Origin: Delphinus delphis
Taxonomy: Eukaryota; Chordata; Mammalia; Artiodactyla; Delphinidae
Direction of reading: 5' to 3'
Assembly (NCBI RefSeq): GCF_949987515.2
Contig: NC_082694.2
Coordinates: 62,618,080-62,682,079 of the forward strand
Length of the DNA: 64,000 nt
Part shown: positions 48,021 to 60,160 of the stretch, in pieces
Position numbering within the stretch: the first letter of the stretch is position 1
Layout of the letters: every line of letters begins with the position of its first letter
The notes under the pieces: generated by a model
Databases searched by the model: none
Seen by the model: only the letters and a program-made list of their open reading frames with translations
What the model was told of the DNA's origin: nothing
Made by a program: the position numbers and the translations under genes

Positions 48021-49106
48021 CCTGAGTGAGCCAGAGCCGCGGAATCAGAGGCTCCTTTAACCCCGTCCTCTCTGAGCAAAGAACGGACGCCCTCAGTCGA
48101 CCTACACATAGAGGCAAGTCCAAATCCAAAGCTGACCCCGGGAGCTGTGCCAACAAAGAAGAGAAAGGGAAATCTCTCCCAGCAGCCTCAGGAACAGCTG
48201 ATTAAATCTCCACAATCAACTTGATATACCCTGCATCTGTGGAATACATGAATAGACAACAAATCATCCCAAATTAAGGAGGTGGACTTTGACAGCAAGA
48301 TTTATGATTTTTTCCTCTTTTCCTCTTTTTGTGAGTGTGTATGTGTCTGCTTCTGTGTGAGATTTTGTCTGTATAGCTTTCCTTCCACCATTTGTCCTAG
48401 GGTTCTATCCGTCCGTTTTTTTTTTTTTCCTCTTAATAATTACTTTTAATTTTAATAATTTTATATTTTATCTTACTTTTACTTTTTCTTTCTTTTTTTC
48501 CTTCCTTCCTTCCTCCATCCCTCCCTCCCTCCTTTCTTTCCAGCTTTCTTTCTTTCTTTCTTTCTACCTCTATAAATTCTTTCTACTTTTTCTCCCTTTT
48601 ATTCTGAGCCATGTGGACAAAAGGCTCTTGGTGCTGCAGCCAGGATTCAGTGCTGTGCCTCTGAGGTGGGAGAGCCAACTTCAGGACACTGGTCCACAAG
48701 AGACCTCCTAGCTCCACATAATATCAAATGGCAAAAATCTCCCAGAGATCTCCATCTCAACACCAGCACCCAGCTTCACTCAATGACCAGCAAGCTACAC
48801 TGCTGGACATCCTATGCCAAACAACTAGCAGGACAGGAACACAACCCCACCCATGAGCAGAGAGGCTGCCCAAAATCATAATAAGTCTACAGACACCCCA
48901 AAACACACCACCAGACCTGGACCTGCCCACCAGAAAGACAAGATCCAGCCTCATCCACCAGAACACAGGCACTAGTCCCCTCCACCAGGAAGCCTACACA
49001 ACCCACTGCACCAACCTTAGCCACTGAGGAGAGACACCAAAAACAACAGAAACTACGAACCTGCAGCCTGCAAAAAGGAGACCCCAAACACAGTAAGATA
49101 AGCAAA

Positions 49107-49991
49107 ATGAGAAGACAGAAAAACACACAGCAGATGAAGGAGCAAGATAAAAACCCACCAGACCTAACAAATGAAGAGGAAATAGGCAGCCTACCCGAAA
49201 AAGAATTCAAAATAATGATAGTAAAGGTGATCCAAAATCTTGGAAATAGAATAGACAAAATGCAAAAAACATTTAACAAGGGTCTAGAAGAACTAAAGAT
49301 AAAACAAACACCAATGAACAACACAATAAACGAAATTAAAAATACTCTAAATGGGATCAATAGCAGAATAACTGAGGCAGAAGAATGGATAAGTGACCTG
49401 AAGATAAAATACTGGAAATAACTACTGCAGAACAGAAAAAGAAAGAAAAGAACTGAGGACATTCTCAGAGACCTCTGGGACAACATTAAACGCACTAACA
49501 TTTGAATTATAGGGGTTCCAGAAGAAGAAGAGAAAAACAAAGGGACTGAGAAAATATTTGAAGAGATTAGAGTTGAAAACTTCCCTAATATGGGAAAGGA
49601 AATAGTTAATCAAGTCCGGGAAGCACAGAGAGTCCCATACAGGATAAATCCAAGGAGAAATATGCCAAGACACATATTAATCAAACTGTCAAAAATTAAA
49701 TACAAAGAAAGCATATTAAAAGCAGCAAGGGAAAAACAACAAATAACACACAAGGGAATCCCCATAAGGTTAACAGCTGATCTTTCAGCAGAAACTCTGC
49801 AAGCCAGAAGGGACTGGCAGGACATACTGAAAGTGATGAAGGAGAAAAAGCTACAACCAACATTACTCTACCCAGCAAGGATCTCATTCAGATTTGATGG
49901 AGAAATTAAAACCTTTACAGACAAGCAAAAGCTGAGAGAGTTCAGCACCACCAAACCAGCTTTACAACAACTGCTAAAGGAACTTCTCTAG
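49107..49991 (+). pseudogene. L1 ORF1, broken, copy 4
   Basis: Starts MRRQKNTQQMKEQDKNPPDL at an ATG matching the lineage start and ends at the expected TAG (49989-49991), a span of 295 codons. The N-terminal coiled-coil part is open to 49421, where a one-base loss in 'gacctgaagataaaa' (compared with 'gacctggaagataaaa' in copy 1) shifts the frame. The RNA-binding C-terminal part is open from 49590 (MGKEIVNQVREAQRVPYRIN) to the end. Between them a TGA replaces the expected CGA Arg codon at 49503-49505, the same CpG change seen in copy 1. Confidence 0.93.
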
Positions 49992-50059
49992 GCAAGAAAC
50001 ACAAAAGAAGGAAAAGACCTACAATTACAAACCCAAAACAATTAAAAAATGGGGGAGGG

Positions 50060-50264
50060 GGCTTCCCTGGTGGCGCAGTGGTTGAGAGTCTGCCTGCTGA
50101 TGAAGGAGACACGGGTTCGTACCCTGGTCCAGGAAGATCCCACATGCCACGGAGCGGCTGGGCCCGTAAGCCATGGCCGCTGAGCCTGCGTGTCCGGAGC
50201 CTGTGCTCTGCAACGGGAGAGGCCACAGCAGTGAGAGGCCCGTGTACCAAAAAAAAAAAGAAAA
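50060..50264 (+). mobile_element. CHR-type tRNA-derived SINE nested in L1 copy 4, sense
   Basis: Head 'ggcttccctggtggcgcagt' carries an A box (TGGCGCAGTGG around 50070-50080). The B box is GGTTCGTACCC (around 50114-50124), and the body with 'atggccgctgagcctgcgtg' ends in 'gtgtacc' plus an A-rich tail. It lies in the short spacer between ORF1 and ORF2. About 8 bases (AAAATGGG) occur on both sides and probably are the target-site duplication. It is younger than its host L1. Confidence 0.95.
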
Positions 50265-50270
50265 AAGAAA

Positions 50271-53200
50271 ATGGGAATAGGAGCATACATATTGATAATT
50301 ACCTTAAATGTAAATGGACTAAATGCTCCCACCAAAAGACACAGATTGGCTGAATGGATTCAAAAACAAGACCCATATATTTGCTGTCTACAAGAGACCC
50401 ACTTCAGACCTAGAGACACATACAGACTGAAAGTAAGGGGATGGAAAAAGATATTTCATGCAAATGGAAACCAAAAGAAAGCTGGAGTGGCAATTCTCAT
50501 ATCAGACAAAATAGACTTTAAAATAAAGACTATTAGAAGAGACAAAGAAGGACACTACATAATGATCAAGGGATCAATCCAAGAAGAAGATATAACAATT
50601 GTAAATATTTATGCACCCAACATAGGAGCACCTCAATACGTAAGGCAAATACTAACAGCCATAAAAGGGGAAATCAACAGTAACACATTCATAGTAGGGG
50701 ACTTTAACACCCCACTTTCACCAATGGACTGATCATCCAAAATGAAAATAAATAAGGAAACAGAAGCGTTAAATGATACATTAAACAAGATGGACTTAAT
50801 TGATATTTATAGGACATTCCATCCAAAAACAACAGAATACACACTTTTTCTCAAGTGTTCATGGAACATTCTCCAGGATAGATATCTTGGGTCACAAATC
50901 AAGCCTTGGTAAATTTTAAAAAATTGAAATTGTATCAAGTATGTTTTCCAACCACAACTCTATGAGACTAGATATCAATTACAGGAAAAAATCTGTAAAA
51001 AATACAAACACATGGAGGCTAAACAATACACTACTTAATAACGAAGTGATCACTGAAGAAATCAAAGAGGAAATCAAAAAATACCTAGAAACAAATGACA
51101 ATGGAGACACGACAACCCAAAACCTATGGGATGCAGCAAAAGCACTTCTAAGAGGGAAGTTTATAGCAATGCAATCTTACCTTAAGAAACAGGAAACACC
51201 TTGAATAAACAACCTAACCTTGCACATAAAGCAATTAGAGAAAGAAGAACAAAAAAAGTTAGCAGAAGGAAAGAAATCATAAAAATCAGATCAGAAATAA
51301 AAAGAAATGAAGGACGCGATAGCAAAGATCAATAAAACTAAAAGCTGGTTTTTTGAGAAGATAAACAAAATTGATAAACCATTAGCCAGACTCATCAAGA
51401 AAAAAAGGGGGAAGACTCAAATTAATAGAATTAGAAATGAAAAAGGAGAAGTAACAACTGACACTGCAGAAATACAAAAGATCGTGAGAGATTACTACAA
51501 GCAACTATATGCCAATAAAATGAACAACCTGGAAGAAATGGACAAATTCTTAGAAATGCACAACAGCCAAGAATGAAATCAGAAAATATGAACACACCAA
51601 TCACAAGCACTGAAATTGAAACTGTGATTAAAAACCTTCCAACAAACAAAAGCCCAGGACCTGATGGCTTCACAGGCAAATTCTATCAAACATTTAGAGA
51701 AGAGCTAACACCTGTCCTTCTCAAACTCTTCCAAAATACAGCAGAGGGAGGAACATTCCCAAACTCATTCTACGAGGCCACCATCACCCTGATACCAAAA
51801 CCAGACAAGGATGTAACAAAGAAAGAAAACTACAGGCCAAAATCACTGATGCAAAATCACTAGGAATGCAAGGATTCTTCAATATACGCAAATCAATCAA
51901 CGTGATACACCATATTAAAAAATTGAAGGAGAAAAACCATATGATCATCTTAATAGATGCAGAGAAAGCTTTCAACAAAATTCAACACCCATTTATGATA
52001 CAAACCCTCCAGAAAGTAGGCATAGAGGGAACTTTCCTCAACATAATAAAGGCCATATATGACAAACCCACAGACAACATCGTCCTCAATGGTGAAATAC
52101 TGATAGCGTTTCCACTAAGATCAGGAACAAGACAAGGTTGCCCACTCTCACCACTCTTATTCAACATAGTTTTGGAAGTTTTAGCCACAGCAATCGGAGA
52201 ACAAATGGTAATAGAAGGAATCCAAATCGGAAAAGAAGAAGTAAAGCTGTCACTGTCTGCAGATGACATGATACTATACAGAGAGAATCCTAAAGATGCT
52301 ACCAGAAAACTACTAGTGCTAGTCAATGAATTTGGTAAAGTACCAGGATACAAAATTAATACACACAAATCTCTGGCATTCCTATACACTAATGATGAAA
52401 AATCTGAAAGTGAAATCAAGAAAACACTCTCATTTATCATTGCAACAAAAAGAATAAAATATCTAGGAATAAACCTACCTAAGGAGACAAAAGACCTGTA
52501 TGCAGAAAATTATAAGACACTGATGAAAGAAATCAAAGATGATACAAATTGATGGACAGATATACCATGTTCTTGGATTGGAAGAATCAACATTGTGAAA
52601 ATGACTCTACTATACAAAGCAATCTACAGATTCAATGCAGTCCCTATCAAATACCACTGGCATTTTTCACAGAACTAGAACAAAAACTTTCACAATTTGT
52701 ATGAAAACACAAAAGATCCTGAATAGCCAAAGCAATCATGAGAACGAAAACGGAGCTGGAGGAATCAGTCTCCCTGACTTCAGGCTATACTACAAAGCTA
52801 CAGTAATCAAGATAGTATGGTAGTGGCACAAAAACAGAAATATAGATCAATGGAACAGGATAGAAAGCCCAGAGATACACCCACGCACATATAGTAATCC
52901 TTATCTTTGATAAAGGAGGCAGGAATGTACAGTGGAGAAAGGACAGCCTCTTCAATAAGTGGTGCTGGGAAAACTGGACAGGTACATGTAAAAGTATGAG
53001 ATTAGATCACTCCCTAACACCATACACAAAAATAAGCTCAAGGTGTATTAAAGACCTAAATGTAAAGCCAGAAACTATCAAACTCTTAGAGGAAAACATA
53101 GGCAGAACACTCTATGACATAAATCACAGCAAGATCCTTTTTGACCCACCTCCAAGAGAAATGGAAATTAAAACAAAAATAAAAAATGGGACCTAATGAA

Positions 53201-53977
53201 ACTTCAAAGCTTTTGCACAGCAAAGGAAGCCATAAACAAGACCAAAAGACAACACTCAGAATGGGAGAAAATATTTCCAAATGAAGCAACTGACAAAGGA
53301 TTAATCTCCAAAGTTTACAAGCAGCTCATGCAGCTCAATAACAAAAAAAACAAACAACCCAATCCAAAAATGGGCAGAAGACCTAAACAGACATTTCTCC
53401 AAAGAAGATATACAGACTGCCAACAAACACATGAAAGAATGCTCAACATCATTAATCATTAGAGAAATGCAAATCAAAACTGCAATGAGATATCATCTCA
53501 CACCAGTCAGAATGGCCATCATCTAAAAATCTAGAAACAATAAATGCTGGAGAGGGTGTGGAGAAAAGGGGACCCTCTTGCACTGTTGGTGGGAATGTAA
53601 ATTGATACAGCCATTGTGGAGAACAGCATGGAGATTCCTTAAAAAACTACAAATAGAACTACCATATGACCCAGCAATCCCACTACTGTGCATATACCCT
53701 GAGCAAGCCATAATTGAAAGAGTCATGTACCAAAATGTTCACTGCAGCTCTATGTACAATAGCCTGGAGATGGAAACAACCTAAGTGTCCATCATCGGAT
53801 GAATGGATAAAGAAGATGTGTCACATACATACAATGGAATATAACTGAGCCAGAAAAAGCAATGAAATTGAGCTATTTGTAATGAGGTGGATAGACCTAG
53901 AGTCTGTCATACAGAGTGAAGTAAGTCAGAAAGAGAAAGACAAATACCGTATGCTAACACATATATATGAAATTTAA
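50271..53977 (+). pseudogene. L1 ORF2, broken, about 85-nt deletion before the RT core, copy 4
   Basis: The endonuclease is open for 153 codons with NVNGLN, QETHF, YAPNIGAPQ and GDFNTP, then stops at a TGA (50730-50732) where AGA is expected. Later blocks follow in differing frames: the end of the endonuclease (50941-51204), linker (51307-51576), pre-RT (51573-51863) and RT palm (51866-52552). Near 51855 the sequence is about 85 nt shorter than copy 1 by hand count, removing part of the reverse transcriptase. The catalytic motif reads Ser-Ala-Asp-Asp (52256-52267). The Cys-rich tail near 53560-53600 is frame-broken. Confidence 0.93.
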
Positions 53978-54370
53978 GAAAAAAAAAATGTCATGAAGAA
54001 CCTAGGGGTAAGACAGGAATAAAGACACCGACCTACTAGAGAACGGACTTGAGGATATGGGGAGGGGGAAGGGTAAGCTGTGACAAAGAGAGAGAGAGGC
54101 ATGGACATATATTCACTACCAAACGTAAGGTAGATAGCTAGTGGGAAGCAGCCGCATAGCACAGGGAGATCAGCTTGGTGCTTTGTGACCGCCTGGAGGG
54201 GTGGGATAGGGAGGGTGGGAGGGAGGGAGACGCAAGAGGGAAGAGATACGGGAACATATGTATATGTATAACTGATTCACTTTGTTATAAAGCAGAAACT
54301 AACGCACCATTGTAAAGCAATTATACTCCAATAAAGATGTAAAAAAAAACAAAGAAAAACAAGTACACAG

Positions 54371-55999
54371 AATTTGATTAATTGCATCTGCTTTTCAAAG
54401 TATTGTTAACATTATTAATCCCCTTCTCTGCTATTCTAAGTTCTATGTACTCTCATTAATGCATATGTTTCTTTTTGGATTTACCTGGAAACACAGATAA
54501 TCTGTGCTTATATAACAGTGCAATTTTTCTTTTAATTTTCAGTGAAAAATTGATGGAATAGAGGCACTTTATATAATCTAACTATGTTTACTCAGCCTAC
54601 TTCTTAAAAAATTGGAGAAAGCTTGAACTTTTGTTATAAGGCCTAATAGTATAGTTGAAGCTCATAAAAGAACATCTAAGAAAAACACATGGCATACACT
54701 TTATTTCCAGACACATGGTATAGAGTTAGGCTTTGCAAATGATCCTAAGCTTTTTAGGTCCCAGGTATTCTAAGATCTGGAAAAAAGAGAATAACAGTTC
54801 GTTAACTTTGCACTCAGGCATAATCTGTGAGGCAAATTCCCTTAGAGTTAAGTGATTTCCTTGAAATAAAGTTAAGGAGGAATTTACGGCAAGCTTCTCT
54901 GCTTAAGAGACACAGATTAACACAATGGATAATCTATGGTTTAATAAAAGATAGAACTGCTGTTCAAATGCATGCATCTACTACTGAATCTTTATAAAGG
55001 AGAAGGCATATTATAAATGTAGCTCAGTGAGAGGCTGAGATAATTATGCCTTCAGTTCTGTTGCATTCTGTTGATCTAAATTAATATAAGAATTGTAATT
55101 TAAGAGAGAGCCTAATGGGCATGAAGTGTCTCCATCCAGCTATTCTTATTCTCAGATATTTTATGTCTTAAGCAAGCATTTGGCAGGTGTTAAATTGCAG
55201 TAAATTCATGATTGAATTCTCTATCAGGTACCTGTAGTGGTGATAACCTATTTCTCTGGATAAAGTGTGAGCCATATACTTCAATCATTTCTGACACAGG
55301 CACTATGGCCACAAAAAGAAAAAGGAAAGGAGGCAGATTTTCCTGTGTGGTTATGATGGCAGAATGGAATGGGGTGGGTAAGCACTGTCCGAAGGTTAGG
55401 TAATTATGATTTTGAACTGTATTTCCATGTCTCTCAATCGTGCCTTCAGTGGGAGTTCAAGGGAGGCCCAAAGAAATCTGCTCCTCTTGCAGTCAACCTC
55501 CCAGCAGTCCCAAGATAAAGCTACTGTTAGATTGGAGTACCTACAACTCTTTTAGAGACTATTAAAGCTGATCCCTCTATACCTAAGTCAACACTATAAG
55601 CCTGTGCTTTTTAGGTCATCCCTTATCACAAAGACTCTCATATACATTAGACTGCATACTCACTATCACCTGATTCAAAATCTTGTTCTTTCCATTGTGC
55701 TCTCTGGAACCAAGTGCCTATTATCAGTAAAACCTCGTATCAACTGCCTCTCGGTATATATATATTTCTCTAATGAAGTATAGATGTTCTATTGAATGTA
55801 CTACTCAAGAAGATACAGTCTCACAGTGCTGGTGTGTTTTTTCCAGTACCCACCTACAGCTAAACCTAAGGGAGATGCTTCTTCCTCACTTCTTATTGTC
55901 TCTTCCCTAAAATAGAATAAAAAAACATTAAATTATATGCTACCAGATACATCATCTGTGCTCCTTTGAGGTCACCTCTTTTTCCTGGGCATGTATTCT
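54371..55999. other. Unassigned DNA
   Basis: No gene or repeat recognised. A 63-codon frame at 55212-55403 includes a Lys/Arg-rich stretch (KRKRKGG) but has no further support. Confidence 0.55.
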
Positions 56000-57500
56000 T
56001 TCACTGAAGGTTTTTTTTTGCACCTGGCTTACTGCTCTTTCTCCACCCTGATTTCCTTCATTATTCTTGGTGCTTTTAAATAATTCATCCATCTCCCTGT
56101 GTCTCTCATCCTGTGTCCTTACTGCCAATGATTTTATCCTCTATCCCACCTCAACTGATCATTCTCATGGTCATTGACTAGATGGTATCTTTTCCAGTTT
56201 CTATTGTACCTCACAATATTCATTTCAAGTATCTCATCTTATGGCACAATCTAGCTTTCTAACTCACCACTCTAATATCGTAGTCACCAACTCTACCAGT
56301 GCTACCAGATTCATTAAACCTACCAACTTTTCACTGTCCATTGTTCTCCTCATGTCCTCTATTTCATCTATACCCATTTCGATTTCATGAATCATCTCTA
56401 TACTAATGTATTTTCAGACACATCCAACTCTCGATTTCTTTCTTCCTCCATCCTATTCTTCTGGCAAAGCCTAATTCTGATTATAGCCTACCCTTTTACT
56501 ACTGTGCAATCAAATCCAACAGCTTCACTTAACTAGAGTGACCTGACTGGACTCACTACAAATCAATGTCTTAAATGTCAAATGGAGACTCAGTGCTGCC
56601 TGACACTCCTGTTACACTTCTCTTGTCAATCCATTCTCCTCCTGTCCCCAGCAACTATTTCTTACTTCAGCTGATAACCTTTGTTCTCATTTTCTAGGAA
56701 CAGAAAAGCAAACAGAAGAGAACTGCAACATGTCCTCATGATTAAATCTACTGACACCTTCACAATAGTTGAATGCACAGCTCTTATCTTTTTCTCCAGT
56801 TGTGATGGATAACATCGCTTTGATCCTATCAAAGGAAACGCCACCCTTGTACACTGAATCCCATCCCCTTTTGTCTACATGAGGATTTGGATAATAAAAC
56901 TATCTCTTTCTCCCAAATCTACATTTTCCTCTCTTCTATGTCTTTCCAATCAACAGACACATTATGTTGATTCCCATAATCTCTTTCATGAACTGCTCCA
57001 TTTCTCTGTCCCCCCTCACAGGAGGTGTCTATAGTCATTATTCTCTTTATTCTCCTCTTATTACCTCTTGACCTCTCTCCAGTCAGCGTTGTGTCCCCAT
57101 TTGTCCTTTGGAATTGTTATTGCAAATGTTACCAAAGGCCTCCACATTGCCACAGTCTCAGTCATCGTCTTACCTCCTCAGTAATATCTGATGTAGTTGA
57201 ACATATTCTCTACCTTGAATCACTTTTTTTAACTGGCTTCTGAGACACTGCACTTTTGTGGTTTTCCATGTATTGCCTTGGTCATTCCTTCCCTGTGTCC
57301 TTTGTTGACATCTCTTTTTTATCCCAACCTACAGTCCTTGGATAATCCCAGAGCTAGATCCTCAAACTTCATCTATTTGGTATCTACACTGCCTCCGTTG
57401 GTGATCTCATCTAAGATTGTGATGTTAAAAGTATCTTTTCCATATTCCACTTGATGACTCAAATGCAGATATTTAATCACTTTTTCCCCATTTTTCACAT
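56000..57500 (+). mobile_element. L2 LINE, ORF2 reverse-transcriptase region, sense
   Basis: A pyrimidine-rich strand with long weak similarity to L2 ORF2. The best part is at 57130-57420. 'aaggcctccacattgccaca' matches the L2 'VTNDLHVA' segment. SDVVEHILYLESLFLTGF (57190-57243) corresponds to the L2 reverse-transcriptase palm segment around its catalytic Asp (family form resembling AFDTVDH). 'tacactgcctccgttggtga', 'tctcatc' follow in the expected order. Frames are broken throughout; this is an ancient relic. The 5' limit is uncertain. Confidence 0.7.
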
Positions 57501-58061
57501 TTTCATATAACTACTTAACTGACATATTTGCTTAGATTTGTAGTAGGCATTCCAAGAATAGACATTGCTCTGTCAGGAGGGAGGTTTGAAAATACCTGTG
57601 ATTGTGGCAGGTATCTAAGACATCCCTTAAGCTTCCATATGTCTCTATGAAAAAACACATTATATTCTCAGTGCTAGGATTAAATTGATTTGAATTTCTG
57701 TCCCATGTGAAGAGATGATGTATATAATTTTTTTTGTCCAACTCCTGAAAATGGATGATACAAGAACCCAAGTATAAGGAAAAGTCATTGTTCTGATGGC
57801 AATCCTAAATCATCTTTGAGTTTAAATTTATTTTCTTGATAGAATATTTAACATGAAATTAAAAATAAGTCATGTGGGTATTACCCCTTGGTGATAACTA
57901 AAATCTCCTAACTCTGTCTCTAAACCTGGAAAGAAGGAGTTGACACACAATAAGCAATCAATGCAATGTTACCCTATTTCTATGGATATAATTGTTGGAG
58001 AACCATAACACATTGCACTGGCGGATAGATTCACTAGCAATGCCAGCCTGAATGTGTAATG
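57501..58061. other. Unassigned DNA
   Basis: Nothing recognised. A 79-codon minus-strand frame (57532-57771) has no known homology. Confidence 0.5.
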
Positions 58062-58275
58062 AAAAGAGCATAGATTTAAAGTACAGCAGAGTTGTTCCCT
58101 TTCTTTTCCTTACTACTCTTGAGTCATGAAAATAATTGCTTTTGGCAGCTCTTTCCACATTTGTAAATGCAGGTGGTAACATTTACCTGTAAGTTTGTTG
58201 TGAAGATGAAGATACTATGTGCAAAGACTTAGTTATGTTAATCGTCATAACAGATGCTCAAAAATTCTAGTTGCC
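58062..58275 (+). mobile_element. MIR SINE, sense, diverged
   Basis: 'aaagagcatagatttaaagt' head, 'tgtgaagatgaagatactat' and 'aacagatgctcaaaaattct' end fit MIR order. Confidence 0.65.
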
Positions 58276-59084
58276 TTCTCTACTCCTGTGCATACCCCAA
58301 AATTTTTCTTAGTCTACTACATTATATTTTCAAATGTCAGATAATTAGATAAAACTTGATACTTTTTACGTTCTAGGACTACCCTCCCTAACAACCACAG
58401 CTTCTTGAAAGTCTTGTATTAAGTTAGAAAAAGATAAAGGTAATGAGTAATAACTTTTACTACACCAACTAAGTCAAGAGACTGTATTAAAGAGAAAGTG
58501 ATTCTTTAAGCTGGTTCAAGAGAATATACTGTGACTCAGGTATATGTAGATCATAGAAACCCATTCTTCCAAGTGTGTAGTAAAAGTGGAAACTATTGAG
58601 ATACAGCTTTGCCACAGTTATGTATACATTATGATATCCTTAGAACCTCCCCATTTTTTCTACCTTAGATTGTCTCAAGTTAACTTATCTCTCACTTTCG
58701 ATGTTAAAACTTTAAACACGAGAGGAATTCTTATTAGAGATGTAAATGTCAGATGACAGAAAGATAAACACCACAGCTTTGTAAAAGTGTTGTCATTGTG
58801 TGCCTATAAACTGCCCACGAGCCCAGGGAATACACAAATTGTTCCTCTCTTCAATGACATATAAAAGTGTAAACACATCAACATCTAGCACCAAACTCAT
58901 GACTGTCCAGTTAGAGTGAATAATACTCATGCCAGGAAAAAAGATCGATCCGCTTACAATTATTCTGCGTGGGAAATGCTCACAGCACTTAAGGACACTC
59001 AGCTGCCTAAGTCTTGGGGGAAGAGAAATAGATTCCAACTGAGATGTTGGAAGCCTTCTTTTTTACCTGAACAAACACAAGATG
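58276..59084. other. Unassigned DNA
   Basis: No gene or repeat recognised. Overlapping frames at 58793-59131 on both strands have no supporting signals. Confidence 0.55.
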
Positions 59085-59447
59085 CCCTGTTATGGGCTGA
59101 ATTGTGTCCCCCTTCCAAACTCATATATTGAAATCTTAACCCCACTTACCTCAGAATGTGACTGCATTTGGAGATAGGTCTTTAAAGAGATAATTAACTT
59201 AAAATGAGGTCACTAGGGTGAGGCCTAATCAAATATGACTGGTTTCATTATAAGGAGAGGAAATTTGAACATATATGGTTACAGAGAAAAGGCCATGTGC
59301 AGACAGAGGAAGATGGTCATCTACAACCCAAAGAGGACTCAGAGGAATCAACCTGGATGATACCTTGATCTTAAATTTCTAGCCTCCAGAAATGTGAAAA
59401 AATAAATTTCTATTGTTTATGCTATGTGGTTTTGTAATCATCAAAAG
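59085..59447 (+). mobile_element. MaLR-like (ERVL) LTR, sense, left part
   Basis: 'gttatgggctgaattgtgtc', 'tgactgcatttggagatagg', 'tcactagggtgaggcctaat', 'ttctagcctccagaaatgtg' and 'aataaatttctattgttta' are the standard blocks of a mammalian MaLR-related LTR. The last bases of the element reappear at 60114 after an inserted ERV LTR. No internal region follows. Confidence 0.75.
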
Positions 59448-59514
59448 TGGGGGTCCAGCTGCTCGCTGCTCAAAAGACAATAAAGAGGCAAGGTTTGTGG
59501 AAAGGAAAGTTTGC

Positions 59515-59520
59515 TTTATT
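59515..59520 (-). promoter_or_regulatory. LTR polyadenylation signal AATAAA (minus strand)
   Basis: TTTATT on the plus strand, 82 bases downstream of the LTR TATA box on the minus strand and about 67 bases from the LTR 3' end. The spacing suits the R region of a gammaretrovirus-like LTR. Confidence 0.7.
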
Positions 59521-59601
59521 TTGGAGCCCGGCAACCTGAGGAGGAGGGTGGATTCCTGTCCAAAGGCTTACTGCTCTTCACTGACAATCAGTGGGCAACA
59601 G

Positions 59602-59609
59602 CTTTTATA
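59602..59609 (-). promoter_or_regulatory. LTR TATA box (minus strand)
   Basis: CTTTTATA on the plus strand reads TATAAAAG on the LTR strand. Transcription would run leftward toward 59.5 kb and the L2/MIR region. Activity is inference. Confidence 0.65.
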
Positions 59610-60113
59610 GACAGAGGGAGGGGCTACATGCAGAAACAGCACAGTCAGCTCCGACAGTCATATTGAAATTGGTCATGCAGTGATCTGATCAGCATCATCT
59701 TGATTGTTTTAAGTACAGTTAGTCTTTAGTTCCAGGGTCAGTTTGTTCCCATTTCTTTGAGGCCAGTTCTCAGAATTGTGGCAGCTTGGGCTGTAGATGA
59801 CCATCTTATGTCATGGCTATAGTCTGGTCATCATGTAGTTAACTTCTTCTACGTGGTGAGGGTTTCAGTATATATAGGACAGCTCAAAGGATGTGGCTCA
59901 GAATATTATCTATAGCCTTTGAGGAGGAACTAAAGGTCCTTAACTTTGCTTAATGACTAAATTATTATTACTTGGTCTCGTTTGACTGTTTCCCTTTGTT
60001 TCTGCATTTTCTCACTTCTCTGATTAAACTTATTGTTGGCTAAAGATTTTCCACAGTCAAAAGGCAGGCTGAGGACATGGCAGGGAAGAGCCATAGGGTC
60101 CTGCTCCATTACA

Positions 60114-60160
60114 GGCTGTGGTAATTTGTTATGGCAGCACTAGCAAACTCATATACTCTC
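60114..60160 (+). mobile_element. MaLR-like LTR, right end
   Basis: 'gtggtaatttgttatggcag' and 'cactagcaaactcatatac' are the terminal bases of the LTR broken at 59447. Confidence 0.75.

Larger units (their letters stand above)
47061..54357 (+). mobile_element. Full-length L1 LINE (copy 4) with nested CHR SINE, inactive
   Basis: About 7.3 kb, including a SINE of about 0.2 kb. A CpG-rich 5' UTR (47061 to about 48250), T/C-rich segment (48300-48600) and pre-ORF1 region precede ORF1 (49107-49991), the spacer with the SINE, ORF2 (50271-53977) and a 3' UTR ending 'tatactccaataaagatgta' plus A-rich tail. A perfect 13-bp target-site duplication AACAAGTACACAG lies at 47048-47060 and 54358-54370. It keeps many more CpGs in the 5' UTR than copy 1, suggesting it is the younger full-length insertion. 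Confidence 0.96.
59448..60113 (-). mobile_element. 666-bp solo ERV LTR, antisense, inserted in the MaLR LTR
   Basis: On the minus strand it begins TGTAATGGAGCAGG and ends GCTGGACCCCCA, giving the TG...CA termini of an LTR. On the same strand a TATA box (TATAAAAG, 59602-59609) is followed by AATAAA (59515-59520), spaced as in ERV1 LTRs. Neither side is followed by retroviral genes, so it is a solo LTR. A 4-6-bp target duplication is not evident; the sequence just left (59430-59447) does not fit the MaLR cleanly. Exact family not determined. Confidence 0.8.

Noticed and set aside
50070..50124. A and B boxes suggesting a tRNA gene
   Set aside because: They belong to the tRNA-derived head of a CHR SINE; no cloverleaf with complete arms can be drawn.
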